From: Tausonia pullulans
Lineage: Eukaryota > Basidiomycota > Tremellomycetes > Cystofilobasidiales > Mrakiaceae
Assembly (NCBI GenBank): GCA_951802195.1
Contig: OX637620.1
Span: forward strand, 1,364,001 to 1,428,000
Reading direction: 5' to 3'
DNA: 64,000 bases
Made by a program: the position numbers and the translations under genes. Positions within the stretch are counted from its first letter, which is position 1; every line of letters begins with the position of its first letter. Below, one piece after another: positions 1 through 11,449 of this stretch. A model generated the notes under the pieces. That model was not told where the DNA came from and ran no database searches. It was given only the letters and a program-made list of their open reading frames with translations.

Positions 1-129
1 GGGCGGGGGAAAGGTGCCGACAGGCTCAGGATAGTGACGGGGAGGCGAGCAGGGAAGGAGCGCAGGTGGAGATGATGATCATCATGTAGCTAGCTTGAGA
101 AAAAAGCAACATGCAAGGGAAAAAGGTTC

Positions 130-146
130 GGGGGGGGGGGGGGGGG
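130..146 (-). repeat. G17/C17 homopolymer downstream of UBP2
   Basis: Seventeen G on the plus strand, so a C run in the UBP2 3' UTR on the transcript strand, about 50 bases past the stop codon. Confidence 0.9.
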
Positions 147-198
147 AGAAAACGAACGAGAATGGTGAAAAGAGAGAGGGCGCCACCCTAGCGTTCCG

Positions 199-3100
199 TT
201 AGAAGAGCGTCCGGTGAACGGCGTCGACGAGGTCCTGACCCTTCCTCGCGTACACGAGCAGGTATGGGTTGGCATTGGACCCGGCAGTGTCACCGAGGAC
301 CTCTTCCTTAGTCGCGCGAGTGACGGTCTGGTCATTGAACTTGATCCATTCGTCTGGCTTGTTCGGAAGGTTGCGCTGGTAGAGGTAATCTATGACGCGG
401 AAGACGATCGGTTAGCAGAAGAAGCGCGCACCCGCGACTTATGGGACCACACACAGTGACCAAAGCCGGCATCGCCCCGGTGGATAAAGACGGACGAGAG
501 CTCGTACGCGAGCTCCTTTTCCGTTTCCCAGATCCCCTCGACCTCGGTCTTCTCCTCCTTGATCTCTCGCTCGAGCTGCTCCACCTCGCGCTCTACAGCT
601 TCCTTCTCACGCGCAAGGTCCGCTTTGAGCTCGTCGATGTCGGTGGCAGCCTCGAAAGTCGCCAGCGGAGAGTCCAGGGCACTGAGGATATCAATTAGGT
701 TCCCAAGCGATTCCGCGCGGGAGCGTTTCTGTTCCAGACGAAGATGGGCATCAGCTTCAACTCACACAAGAGGAAGAATGTAGGTAAAACGCACCCGAGG
801 GTTAATAAGCTCAAGCACACGATCTCGCTTCTCGCGGATCGAGCTCGTGAGAGCAGAGGCGGCCTCCATCCTCGGGTCGCCACCGTCGACGCAGAAGCGG
901 TCCATGAAGAGCGTCTCCGGAAACTGGAGATAAGCGTTGCTTTTATACGACCGAGCAGTCTCGCGATCGAATTGTGCGCGCTTAACGGATGGATCTTCGG
1001 TCAGAGGCTTCAAAACAAAGAGAGACAGTGCGAGAGTGCGGGAGCGCACCTGGAGCTGAACGTGGAGCATTCTCGGCAGCTCAACGGGGACCTCCTGGAG
1101 GAGGGCTTTGCGGCCCTCCGACTCAAGCTCCGAGGGAGCGTAGTAGTCTGTAAGACCGTCGTAGAGATCCTTAGACGTACCGGTCTCGCCAACATTGAGG
1201 AGAATGTGGTTGAAGACAACGTCCTTGTCGTGAACCGCCGACGGTGTGTCCTCGCCCTCGAACTGGATCATCTGGCGTGCTTTGCCATAGAAGAGCCTGT
1301 AGAGATGACGCCTCGTCAGTTCCAGGAATGAAAGCTCACAAACGAAGCATTGCTAAGCACTGCTTGATAAGGTTCGCATCTCCAGGCTTGACGAGCTCAA
1401 GCTTGGCTGGGTCGAAGGCGGCCTCGATTTGGAAGAGGCAGTTGTCCAGGCATTCAGAGACATCGTGTTGCTTGCCTGGATGAAGGGAATAACGGTGGAT
1501 GTGGTTCAGAGATGGCGCCTACTAGACATACGGGCGAAGCATGGACGGACCGAACATCATGCCCCCCGAGTCCGATGCGGAAGGTGGGGCCACCGATGCG
1601 ACTGGCCGAGGGGGCAGGGGAGGGGGGGCGATCTTCTCCGGGAGCTGCTCGAACTTGACTCCTTTGACAGTTGGGGCAGCAGCAACCAAGCCAGTCTCGG
1701 GAGTCGCGTCTGATTCAGCCACCATCAGCACTGGCTCTGACGTGATCCCCTCAGGTCCAGGAGTCTGATGGCGGAGAGACCTGGCGTAGTGGATATCCGA
1801 AGAGTCCTTTCGCAACGCCTTGCGGGCCGACGTCGGGGAGAGCAATGGCGAAGGCTCCGGCGAAGGCACAGTTGAGACATCGGAACGGGTGTCGTCCTCA
1901 GCTGTCAAAGTGGTCATCTCCGAGTCGCCGACCTCGGCGGGAGCAGCAGCCTCCTGAGAAACGGATTCGGCGGTGATGAGAGGAAAGACCTGTGCCTGCG
2001 TCTGGGACGATTGCGCAGAGTCGGCGTCCATCGGCTGGTCCCGGTCCTCGCTCGATCGCTTGCCGAGCACGGATGGGACGGTTCGCTGGACGAGGGGAGA
2101 TCCGGGCGGAGCCGAAGAGCCCGGCGTTTGGTCTGAGTCGATGAGTGTTGTGTCCGTATCCGGGGTGGCCGTATAGATGAGGCCAGACATGTTGTCCGAG
2201 GCGTCGACCTCCTCGTCCTTGGCTGTGACGAGCGCGAGATACGCCAGGTCGCGCTCAGGGGTGATGGACGCTGTATCGCTGTACTCCAGGTTCGAGAAGA
2301 GGCCAGCGAGGTGTTCGGTAACTAGTGGGAAGTCGCAGTGTCCGTTAGGATTTGGGGCGTAGACGTGCGACAGAGCGAAGTCTCACATCGCGTCGAACGT
2401 TCGATCTCCTTGTCGGTGACGAGTCGGCCTCCGACCCGCTTTCCTTTGCCATTCGACGATTCTGAGAGGTCCTCCTTGAAACGGCTGTGATTCAAGACCG
2501 TCTCGCGCAGCTCCTTGATCGTGTATAAGTACTGAGAGGAAGCGAGCGCGATGTCAATGGCATGGCCGACAGCGTCATCGCGCAAAGCGCCAGAACTTCT
2601 CACCTGAAGCAGACTGGAAAGATAGCACGTGTTACCAATATTGTTAAGGCCAACGGGCGTATCCGTCGAGACGGCAACAACCTGTTCTTCCGCCGCAGGG
2701 GCTGCAGGCAAGGACCAGTCAGTCTTCAGCGCGAAGCATTCGAGATCAGCTCATGGAAAGCGCTGCGCAAACCTCGTGCACCGGTGTTTGAGAAGGTAAT
2801 CATCGACTGATTGTTGCGTGCCTGGCCAATGACGCGCAGGGCATCCTGAAACTGGTACATCCGCGCCGGGGCATCACCCATCTAGAAAAGAGGGGATAGT
2901 ATGTCAGGGCAACTTCAAGAGAGGAATGAGGAACTGAGAAAGAAGAAGCGAAGTCCTACTTGGATTTCGGCCATACTGTGTCGCCCAAGTAGCCCGGTCA
3001 GTCAATTTTCGAAGTTCATGGACTTTCACGCCACTTACGGAATTATCAGATCGTCTTCTGCATCGGCCGGGATACCCAGGAGCCGGTAAGACTCCTCCAG

Positions 3101-6100
3101 TGACGGCGGTTCCCGCTTGGCGGCATCGATTGTCATCTGGAGCTGCCGGAACGACTCGATATCCGATTTGCGCTCGCCCGCGACAATCTCGAGCGCCTCA
3201 ACGAGCTCCTCGACCCGCTTCTTCTTCTGCTCCGGATTTCCTTCGGCGGTTTTGACTTGGTTGAACTTCTCTTGAAAACGCTCAGTGATGTACGAGTGCG
3301 GGATGTCGGTTCGGGGGATCATGAGTACGTCCTCAACATGGCCTTTATCGAGGCCGACGAGGGCATACGCCTGATCGAGCTCGCTAATAGTCCGGAGGCC
3401 TCGGGATCGCTCGGAGACGAAGAGAAACTGGAGGTCCTCCTGGCCCGGTCGGGCGCCCCATCGGTCAACGACCCATTGAAGAGCTTCGAGGTAGACAGGA
3501 GCTCGCTGCAGGGGTGAGAGAGATCAGTCGACGATCTTGGTTTCCAGCAATAGGAGTCCGACATACCTCAGCATCGTGGCGCATCTGCATTTGGTAGGCG
3601 AAGATCACAAAGGAGGCCGGTACGGCGAAATGGGTCGCGAGACCGAGATCCTTGATGAAGGAAGTGTCGGTGAGGACATCGTCCGGCATCACCTTGCGGA
3701 CGACTTCAGACACGGGAGAGATTCTCATTAGCCAAGGGCCTCACATTTGCTCGCAATCGAGGACAGACCATGCCGGTCCAGAGCAGCGACTGAGGCGCCA
3801 AAAACGCTGGCCGTTGGGTCGGAGGGTGAGGTGAGCGCAATGATGTTGCCATGCTTCTCATGCGACTTATCCCGTTCTGAGGTAAGCAAGCAGATTATGC
3901 ACAGTTCAGCGGCGGAGCTCGAGATAAACACCAATTGCGAGGGACTACGAACGCGTGCCGGCCTTCTTAACGCGGTAGTCTTCAATGTACGCGAGAACTT
4001 CGATCCAGGAAAGAATGATGTGCTGCCGCATCGTCTCCCGCGCGGCTGAGTCCTTGGATGGCGGCGAGATGCGGGTGTGGCCGTTCGCTTGGTCCTCGAG
4101 GAAGCCCAGATTAGCGAAGAGCCGTGCACTGGAGCAGGAAGTGAACCAGGAAGACGTCAGAGACGATTCGTTGGAAGCGGGGTGACGACGATTTACCTTG
4201 TCTCATCCCAGCCGATGCGGCGCGCGAACGGAAGCTCCTTCGCGGTGACTCTGACGCCGCCCCACTCGTTTCGGAAGATGATGTTCTGGAGCATGCTGAA
4301 GAAGAACGAAGGGGTCCAGTCAGTCAGACGGGATTAGAGGTCACACACACAGATCTGCTTCCGCGCTCACGTCGCGATCAAAGTCCAGGCTTGCTCAACA
4401 GAGTCAGACCCAGGCAACGGGTTCGCCACGCGGTGAGAGGTGAAGGCTTGCACCACCTCCGGGTCAAGGACGCTCCTCCGGCTTGGCTCGCGTGGAATGA
4501 CAACCCACGACGAATCGTTCGAAGACATCCAGAGGTCACTGGGCTTTCCGCCGTTATCTGCGTTGGGGCCATCAATTCGACTGAAGGGCTGCGACTGCGA
4601 TGGCGGTGAAGGTGGCTGCTGCTGCTCAGTGAACTGGATGTCGTCCATCGCAGAGTCGGTCGCAGTCGCCGGGTCGGACTGCCCGTTTGCCGCGACAGGG
4701 GCTGATGCCAGTCGTTCAGGCAGGACGACACCTTCGAACCTGTGGTAGTGTCGCGCCAGCTTGTCCTCGTTGAGGCCGTACGCGTCGTTCCCGTCAGCTC
4801 GGCCGATTTTATACTGTCTTTCTGAGCCAAGCTTGCGGTCGAACTCCGTGACGCTCCTCATACCCTCCTCGGTGAGCCACTCGAGCGGAGGGAGACCGTC
4901 GCCAGCGGGGAAAGTCCACCAAGCCATGCAGTTTGGGTCGAAGATGGTGGCGCCGTGACCGTTTGCTGGTTTAGGGATGGCGGCTTGGAGAGTCCCCACT
5001 GTTGGAGGAACGAATGGGGTGCCCCTAGCTGCTGGCCCGCCAGGGAAAGACGCCGTCGAGCCTATCGAGGAGGATCCTGTGGCGAGAGGCTCTGAAATGT
5101 TCGTCGTTGTCGTGGCCGCCACCACTACCGCAGGTTCGTCGTCCCCGCGAGGAGGGAGGGCAGGGACGCCCTTGGCGACGGCAGGGACATCGATGACGCG
5201 GACCTCCCAAGCGTTCCTCTCACCCAGAGGCCATGCCGGTGGCTCGAGGAGGAACGGTGGGAGGACACCAGGCCCAATCTGCGGGTACACAGGAAGTTTT
5301 GGCCCGTCGCTGCCTGTATCGAAGCCAAAGGTGTCGCTGGCGGTCCCCCAACCACCGTTGTCGATGAGGGACGGAATGTCCCAGTCGCCTGCACCAATGG
5401 CCGAGATGGGCTGCACGGGGCTGTAGGGCTTGGGCGGCGTCGAGGGGACGGGCTCGGGCGACCTGGAGGACAGAGCCGTGGCAAGATTTGTCAGTTCATC
5501 ATCGCGCGCAAAGAACTCAGCACACGAACCTGTAGTGCAACAAGGGCTCGGCATCATACCCAGGCGGAGCATCTTTGAAGGGTAAGGGAGGCGGCGGCAG
5601 GCCGCTCGCGAAGCTCGACGCGTCGTCGGTCGGCGCTGGCCACGAGGTCTGTCCGACGTGCTCAATGTGCTGGACGCTCCCAGACTCGTCCGGAGTAAGC
5701 TGAGCGTGAGCAGATCCACCCCAGGCGTGATCACTGTTACTGTTTGGAGCTGGAGCGGCCAAGGCGAGGTCGAAGTAGGGGGAGGTTGTCGCTGCTGGGG
5801 CTGTAAGGGACCTCGATGGAGGATCGCGGTACAGGTCGGCCATCAGCCCGGATGGGGCCGCCTGCTCTCCTTCGGAGGATCCTAGGTGCTTCTGGAGAAC
5901 AGAAGGCACCCCTGAGGACGATGACATGACGACATCTGCGGCGCTGAGGGTAGATCTCCGAGGCATCGGCGGCGAGGTGGGATTCGTTCGAGGGCCAGCT
6001 GGCCGAGCCCGAGGGGGCGACGACGCGGTTGTGAGGGACGTAGGCAAAGCAGGAGGGGCTGAGGGGGCAGGAAGCTGAGGAGGGGGAGGGTCTTCTACTG

Positions 6101-6107
6101 TCCGCAT
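199..6107 (-). CDS. UBP2: Ubiquitin carboxyl-terminal hydrolase, UBP2/USP25-28 type
   Basis: Cysteine protease that removes ubiquitin from proteins; the closest family I recognise is yeast Ubp2, which opposes Rsp5-made K63 chains. The Cys box reads GLNNIGNTCYLSSLLQ (Cys codon near 2625) and the His box HRGDAGFGHYYLYQ appears near 450-500 once an intron is removed. Between them lie RLVTDKEIERS, a long Ser/Pro-rich insert (about 1550-2180), QHDVSECLDNCLFQ, and a coiled coil (about 500-720). The N-terminal third is Pro-rich. The gene is very intron-rich. A seeming frame change near 5520 is a 67-nt intron (5463-5529, branch CTGAC), and residues MAEIQ lie on a 16-nt microexon (2960-2975). Start chosen at the Met (MRTVEDPPPP) heading the open frame; an upstream start is possible. 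Family sure, exact 5' end not. The 3' end lies about 50 nt from a G17 tract. Confidence 0.88.
2960..2975 (-). other. 16-nt microexon of UBP2
   Basis: TATGGCCGAAATCCAA on the minus strand, between ACACAG and GTAGGA. It gives IIP-MAEIQ-MGDAPARMYQFQ in frame. Confidence 0.75.
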
Positions 6108-6656
6108 GACTGAGGTCGAGGAGAGAGGGCTGTCGGGAGGGTCTGTATATGTTATCGCGCGACATGGTGAAAGTAGATAGGTTAGCTCGAGAAGCAAGGC
6201 GGTGAGAACCGGTATCTAATTTCAAAGAAAGCTCTGACATAAGTTGAAGGGACGGGCGACTCAACACCTGGACGACGACTAGCAAAGCTCGATAGAGGGG
6301 GCGTGAGGATCTCGTCGTTGACGTGAGCGCCTTGGTGAAGGCACGAAGAGATGAGGACGGACGATCGTTCTTCTTCGGGGCTCAAAGTTCGGCCTCTTGC
6401 TTCAGAGAGTAGGGTTGGTCGAAGCTGGGAAGGAGAGGGGGAAGGGCGAGATAATGCTAAGACGCGGCCCTCAAGGTGGTTGTCGGGGAGATGCGAGCGA
6501 GAGCCGACGGAAGGCGACAAGCGGACGCTGGTGACGCGGCTCCACCCACACGTCGTCAAGTTCTCTCTTGCAGTGTTCTCATATGGCCACATAAGTACGA
6601 GATAGATCCATGCTTTGCAATCTATCCAGATTTGTCTTCTCTCGTCGTCGCGCCAC

Positions 6657-8595
6657 TTACGGGCCGACCATGCCCTGCTGCTGGGCCATCATCTGCTGCT
6701 GAAGCTCCTCGCTATCAACAGGTGTGGACAGAGAGTCAGCTCAGAGAAACACACAGCAAGCTACAGAACGAAAGAGGAGAGACTCACGTTACGGACTGCA
6801 ATTGGCGGTGTTACAGGGCGAGACCGCGCGCCTGGTCAGCTTCAACATCGAAAGAGCGCGTGACAAATAAGACCTACCTCGATCATGACACCGAGACCGA
6901 TCTTGGCGGCGCCACCCTTAAGGTGGTCAATCTCGCCCGAGACGAGGAACGAGAACTGCGGGGCGAAGCGCTGCTCGAGAAGCATCGACGTCTTGCCGGT
7001 CGAATCAAGCTGACCACGGAAAGTTGCCATCCGGAAGTCGTACTTGGCACCGACGGTAGCCGTCGCCTCTCTCCGGCCACCGGCGAGGACGATGTTGAGA
7101 TCGGCACCGACGTCGACGTTCGGGCTGAGCCTCTGGTGGTAGGTGGCAGCGAGGATGCCGGCCATCTGGTACTGGAGTGTCGCGGTCCACTCGTGGAACG
7201 GAGGCGAACCCGGAGGGGAAGTGAACGGGTTCGCTGGGACGAGAGGAGAGGTGTACTTGGCAAGCAGCGACTGGGTCGACTGCGAGACGCCAGGGGTCGG
7301 CCTCTGGAGGACGTTCTCGAAACCAAGCGAGAGACGCGGGGTGACACCGGCAAGGAGGGACGTAATGTAGATGCCAGTTCCGTCGGCGAGCGAGGGATTG
7401 ATGGCCTTGATCGAGAGGGTTTCGCCGGGAAGAACGAACTCGTGCTCGACTTGGATCATCGAATGGCCGGGAACGGGAGAGAGCTGCGGATGGACGTCTT
7501 ATGTCAATATCGGCCTCAAGAGTATGTCACTGCTTCTAAAACAAGAGAAGGACATACCTGAGCCTGGAGCTTGGAGACGTTGTTGGCATTCCAGGTCTTG
7601 TTCGCGCGCGCCGTCGAGTTCCACTCGTTGTCAATGCCACCCTGGAGGAACATCTAAAGGGGAGCACAAGGCCTTGATCAGCCCGTATCCCAAGAGTTGC
7701 CATGTATATGATAGACGGACCTTCTCCCGGGCGTAGACAGCTCCAAAGTTGTAGGTAGGGGGCTGAGTCGCGCTCGCGCTGGAGACGAAGAGGACGGGGC
7801 GTAAACGTCAGTCCGGCAGGACTTGAGCGCTCGAGTGGGAAAGAGGCACGCACAGGTTAAACGAGTGCTGGACCTGGAAGGCCGGGTCAAGGGAGAGTGA
7901 CTTGCTGAGGTCGGCCTTGGCGCCGTCGAAGGTGAAGTTGGTGAGGTGGGTCACTTGAACCGAGGGGGAGAGAAGAGTCAGCTCTGAAGAGCCGACGGGG
8001 ACGACAGGGCAAGCTGGACGACCACGCCCTAGGCCGTGTGCCGGCGTCTAAAGAGGCAACAAGCTGGCACGAGAGAGAGCAAGATACAATGTTGATGATT
8101 GAAGCAAGAGGCGAGAAGTCGCTATCCCGAACGCGGATCGGATCGAGAGGGAAGAGCAGAGCAGACGCGAACGGACGGGGGATGCGAACGCCTCCACGTC
8201 GTTGCGCGTTCCTCAAACGACCTGATCTGACCACCTAGGAAGCAAAAGGAGACAGTCCCATGTAAAGCTCGGACAAGCTGCTGCTTGCTCTCTCTCGCTT
8301 CGCACAAGCACCATTCGCCGGCAGCACGCGCGCTCGTCTCGTCCTGTCTGAACCGATGTGTCTTTTTGGCCGCCTGTTAGCTGAAACGCCTTCCAAACTC
8401 ACTCTTGACATCCTTGCCGAGAGCCTCGACATTTCCGGGGTTGGGCACGAGGCCGCGGTACTGGTGGAGCTTGTTGTACTGGTCGCTGATGGGGTCGGTG
8501 AAGCCGGAGAGGAGCGAGGTAATGCCGGAGAGGTACGACGCCTGGGGGGGCGCAAGTTTGCTCTGCGGGTACGACGGCTGGAGGGGAACGGACAT
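6657..8595 (-). CDS. TOM40: Mitochondrial outer-membrane import channel TOM40
   Basis: Central beta-barrel of the TOM complex, through which nearly all nuclear-encoded mitochondrial preproteins pass. The reading MSVPLQPSYPQSKL is followed by GFTDPISDQYNKLHQYRGL and NFTFDGAKADLSKSLSLDP, then YNFGAVYAREKMFLQGG, GHSMIQVEHEFVLPGETLSI and a C-terminal barrel ending GEIDHLKGGAAKIGLGVMIE: the family order over the expected length. Start at 8595 is the Met directly before the conserved Pro-rich N-terminus. Exon 1 ends at 8403 and exon 2 begins at 7953, so the first intron is unusually long (449 nt). Near the C-terminus an 8-nt microexon (6788-6795) joins GVMIE to SVTEELQQQMMAQQQ. The stop TAA overlaps a GTAAGT; a further intron there cannot be excluded, but no acceptor with a branch site is evident. 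It is divergent from the membrane-protein gene at 9257. Confidence 0.93.
6788..6795 (-). other. 8-nt microexon of TOM40
   Basis: Read on the minus strand, TCCGTAAC lies between an intron ending TTGCAG and one starting GTGAGTC. Only with these 8 bases does GVMIE continue in frame into SVTEELQQQMMAQ. Both flanking introns carry a CTGAC branch motif. Confidence 0.8.
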
Positions 8596-9256
8596 GGCGG
8601 GCGAGACCGGTGGAGAGGGAAGGGAAGAGGGGAAAGGAAGCGAGGCGGGAAGTGGGGGGAGGTGTTGGGATGACGGTTCAAAGAGAGCGAGTTGGGCGAC
8701 GCAAAACGACCCGAGCGGCGGAGGGCCGTCCGGCTCAAGGGTAGTGACGTGAGCGTGGGATCTCTGAGAAAGCCATCTGCAGACAGGTCGATCTTGCATC
8801 CGCAGCTACGCAAGGAGAAAGCTCCTTTTCTCTCTTGTTGCATGCGAATATCGAATCTGGGACCGCTTGAACGGGAGCTTCAAACGGAGCAGTGGCGTCA
8901 GCGTAGTGTTGCAAGAATAGCGAGCAAGCTTGCCACCACGAACGCAGGTGGGCGCACCCATCATGCCTGCCTTCGCCATATCCATGTCTCAATCTACAAT
9001 GTGCATCTGGACGTTCACAAGGAGGGAAACATCTCGTCTTCTCGTTCGTCATCCCCTCCTCTCTCGCTTCGTCTTTGCAGCAATGAATGCTGCCGAGGCC
9101 ACGCCGTCTGGCAGGTCGACAATTGCCCGCGTCATCCTCCTCGAACGCCGCAGGGCCAGGCTTGGAAGCATGTCTTCGTCATAAAGGCGGACACCAAACG
9201 AATACGTCCTTCTTCTCTCATCCCCAACCACTCCCTGGAGACCCTTTCCGCCAGGT
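8596..9256. promoter_or_regulatory. Divergent intergenic region TOM40 / membrane protein
   Basis: No supported gene. It must hold the TOM40 promoter (minus) and the promoter or 5' leader of the membrane protein (plus). One long plus-strand open frame crosses it but has no family features. An upstream first exon of the membrane protein could lie here, because that protein's true start is uncertain. Confidence 0.5.
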
Positions 9257-11213
9257 ATGAACTCTCCCCATCCAACGCTCGGGAGAGTCCTTCAACAAAG
9301 GCGACCCCATCCGAGCCTCTCGCCAACGCACCTCGTCTGGGCCACCGACCACGATCGCTCCGCCGTCTGGGCCAGCCGAGACGCCAGGAAGGGTCAGACT
9401 CTTTCTCTCGTATGCTCACTCAAGACTTTGTCTCTAACCATCATCCCCGCGATGTGCTCTTCTTTTGGATGAGACAGGAAGATACCAGCTTCGCGCGCAC
9501 CACCACGCGTTCATCCCGACCTCGGGCTCCCAGCCCCTGCTCCTGCGTGTCAAGCGCGCGGGTGCGTACAAGCCCCATCTTAAAGCGGATGTCACCTTTT
9601 GGTACGTGTCTTGACCGTGTATCGAGCGAGCGAAGCGGTGGCGACTAAAGCCTGCAACGACTCGTACGCAGTCCGGCCTGACTGACCTGTCGCCTGCTGT
9701 CTCCCCTCCTTGTACAGGGTGGCCTTCTTCTGTGTGTTGGACAGATCATTGACGTTTTAAAGACCCCTTCCTAACATCTGCACTATCTCTCCCCAGTTCT
9801 CCTAGGGTCGATTGTCTGGGTCGTCAACGGCTTCGCCGTCTACCTCCCCGTAGTCCGCCCCTCGACGGCATCTGAGACGCTTGCGACGGCAGCGTCGGGT
9901 CTCGCCTTCGTCGGCGGGTCGTTATTTGAGATTGGGGCCTATTTGGGGCTGCTGGAGGCCGGGAACCGGGGAAGGGAAATGGCTTGTGAGTGAAAGGTGA
10001 TGCATCGCACTAGAGCGCATTCAATCACTGAATATTGGCAGCCGCCTCGGCATTATCTCGTAGTCGGAGAAGGCATCGAGGGCCTCATTTACGGCGATTC
10101 GCCATCATCGTCCTCGTTGATCCAGAAAACGTGCCCATCCGACGACAGAGAGAAGCAGGAGGAACGGCCCAGCCCGGGATGGTTGTGGTTGTGAGTCCTT
10201 GACGTCGATTGCACCTTGTCACCCACTAGTGGGCGCCTGCTGAACGTTTTCCCCTTCCTTCAAGCCCTCCGATGAGACTGCACGAGATTGGTTACTTGTC
10301 GGCCCTGGTCCAGATGTTTGCGGGTGCGTTCTGGGGAAGCGGCGAGGTGTGCACAGACGCAGATACAGATGGAGAGAGCTGACTTGGGTCTTGTATACAG
10401 CGACGATCTTTTGGGTTGCCACATTGTGAGTGGTCCTCCAGTCTGATTGAATGCATCCTGATTGATTTTTCTCCCTCAAGAACGGGCCTCCCAGGTGTCA
10501 TCCCTGGTTTAAGCGAGGGAGACGGAAGCACGGCGATTATGTACATCGATCTTCTCGTTCGTGGGGCAGAACTTCATCGAGCTCATCCTTGTTCTTCCCT
10601 TTTTCTTTTCAAGAGATGTCTTCTTGTGAGCATGGTGTTCTGAGATGCGGTGACGGGTTGACGAACGGTAACTGACTGACTAGCTGTCGGCGTATCAGCT
10701 GGAGTCCCCAAGTCCGACCATCACTCCATTTCCTTCTGAGCTCCGTAGACCTGACACGTGTTTCCACAGGTCATCGGCGGCACTGGATTCGTAATTTCTT
10801 CCCTGCTCCTCATGTACGAGGTCCAGGTGAAGTGGTGGAAGCCTGCGCCGTTCACCCTCGGCTGGCAGGTCGGTTCATCCGTTGGCGTTTCCTCGAAATC
10901 GGCGACTGACTAACTTAACCAGATTGGCGTCTGGAATCTCGTCGGAGCGATCGGCTTCCTGCTGTGCGGTGCTTTCGGCTACTCGAGTTCGAGCAAGGCG
11001 ATTTACCAGTCAGTCCCCCCAACTACATATCTTCTTTCCCTCTTGCTCTCGCACTGACGATCTGCGGATAAAAGGAGCGACCTCTCGACCTTCTGGGGCT
11101 CCTTCGCCTTCCTCATCGGCAGCGCCTTCCAGCTATACGAGGCCATCTGGCGCGAGCCGCCCAGCGACGATGGCTCGGCTTCGTCGGGAGGAGACAATGG
11201 AGTCAACAGTTGA
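9257..11213 (+). CDS. Conserved fungal multi-pass membrane protein, function unknown
   Basis: A polytopic membrane protein of a type found in many filamentous and basidiomycete fungi; I know of no assigned function. Spliced features in order: YQLRAHHHAFIPTSGSQPLL; a segment TFWVAFFFLLGSIVWVVNGF; GGSLFEIGAYLGLLEAG; an Arg-rich loop; GYLSALVQMFAATIFWVATL; TGLPGVIPG; WSPQVIGGTGFVISSLLLM; WNLVGAIGFLLCGAFGYSS; and STFWGSFAFLIGSAFQLYEA, ending in an acidic/Gly-rich tail. That gives about six membrane spans. Two microexons are required: 14 nt at 9718-9731 (supplies VAFF) and 13 nt at 10699-10711 (supplies WSPQ). The start at 9257 fits the phase of the next exon, but the first 45 residues look unconserved and the real start may be upstream. 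Confidence 0.72.
9718..9731 (+). other. 14-nt microexon of fungal membrane protein
   Basis: GGTGGCCTTCTTCT between TGTACAG and GTGTGT completes the span FWVAFFFLLGSIVWVV. Confidence 0.75.
10699..10711 (+). other. 13-nt microexon of fungal membrane protein
   Basis: CTGGAGTCCCCAA between TATCAG and GTCCGA supplies WSPQ before VIGGTGFVISS, a motif conserved in this family as I remember it. Confidence 0.78.
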
Positions 11214-11449
11214 CGAAGCAGCTCCAGCCGGCGGCGCTGATGATGAAAACGGCGGTTGTTCATTTCTATATAATTCTTCTTCCACCTCCCCCCCGAACAA
11301 GTGTTCGTGCTGTATTTCCTCTCTCCCAGTCCCCTTCTTCACGCACGCCTTCCTCTTAGTGGAGGGCCGTCTACTCGACGAGTCTAGAGGCAGAGAGGGA
11401 AGTCAGCCACAGCCCTAACATCAACTTCATAGAGGGACATAGGTAGGAC

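Noticed and set aside
5025-5484. Pro/Arg-rich antisense and alternate frames across UBP2 exon 2
   Set aside because: Shadows caused by high GC content; the UBP2 frame continues through with consistent splice sites.
5463-5529. Apparent frameshift in the N-terminal part of UBP2
   Set aside because: A 67-nt intron with donor GTTCGT, branch CTGAC and acceptor CTCCAG joins the two frames in phase (LLHYR-SPEPVPS).
8692-9648. 318-codon plus-strand open frame upstream of and overlapping the membrane protein
   Set aside because: No family motif; it conflicts with the exon that encodes YQLRAHHHAFIPTSGSQP.
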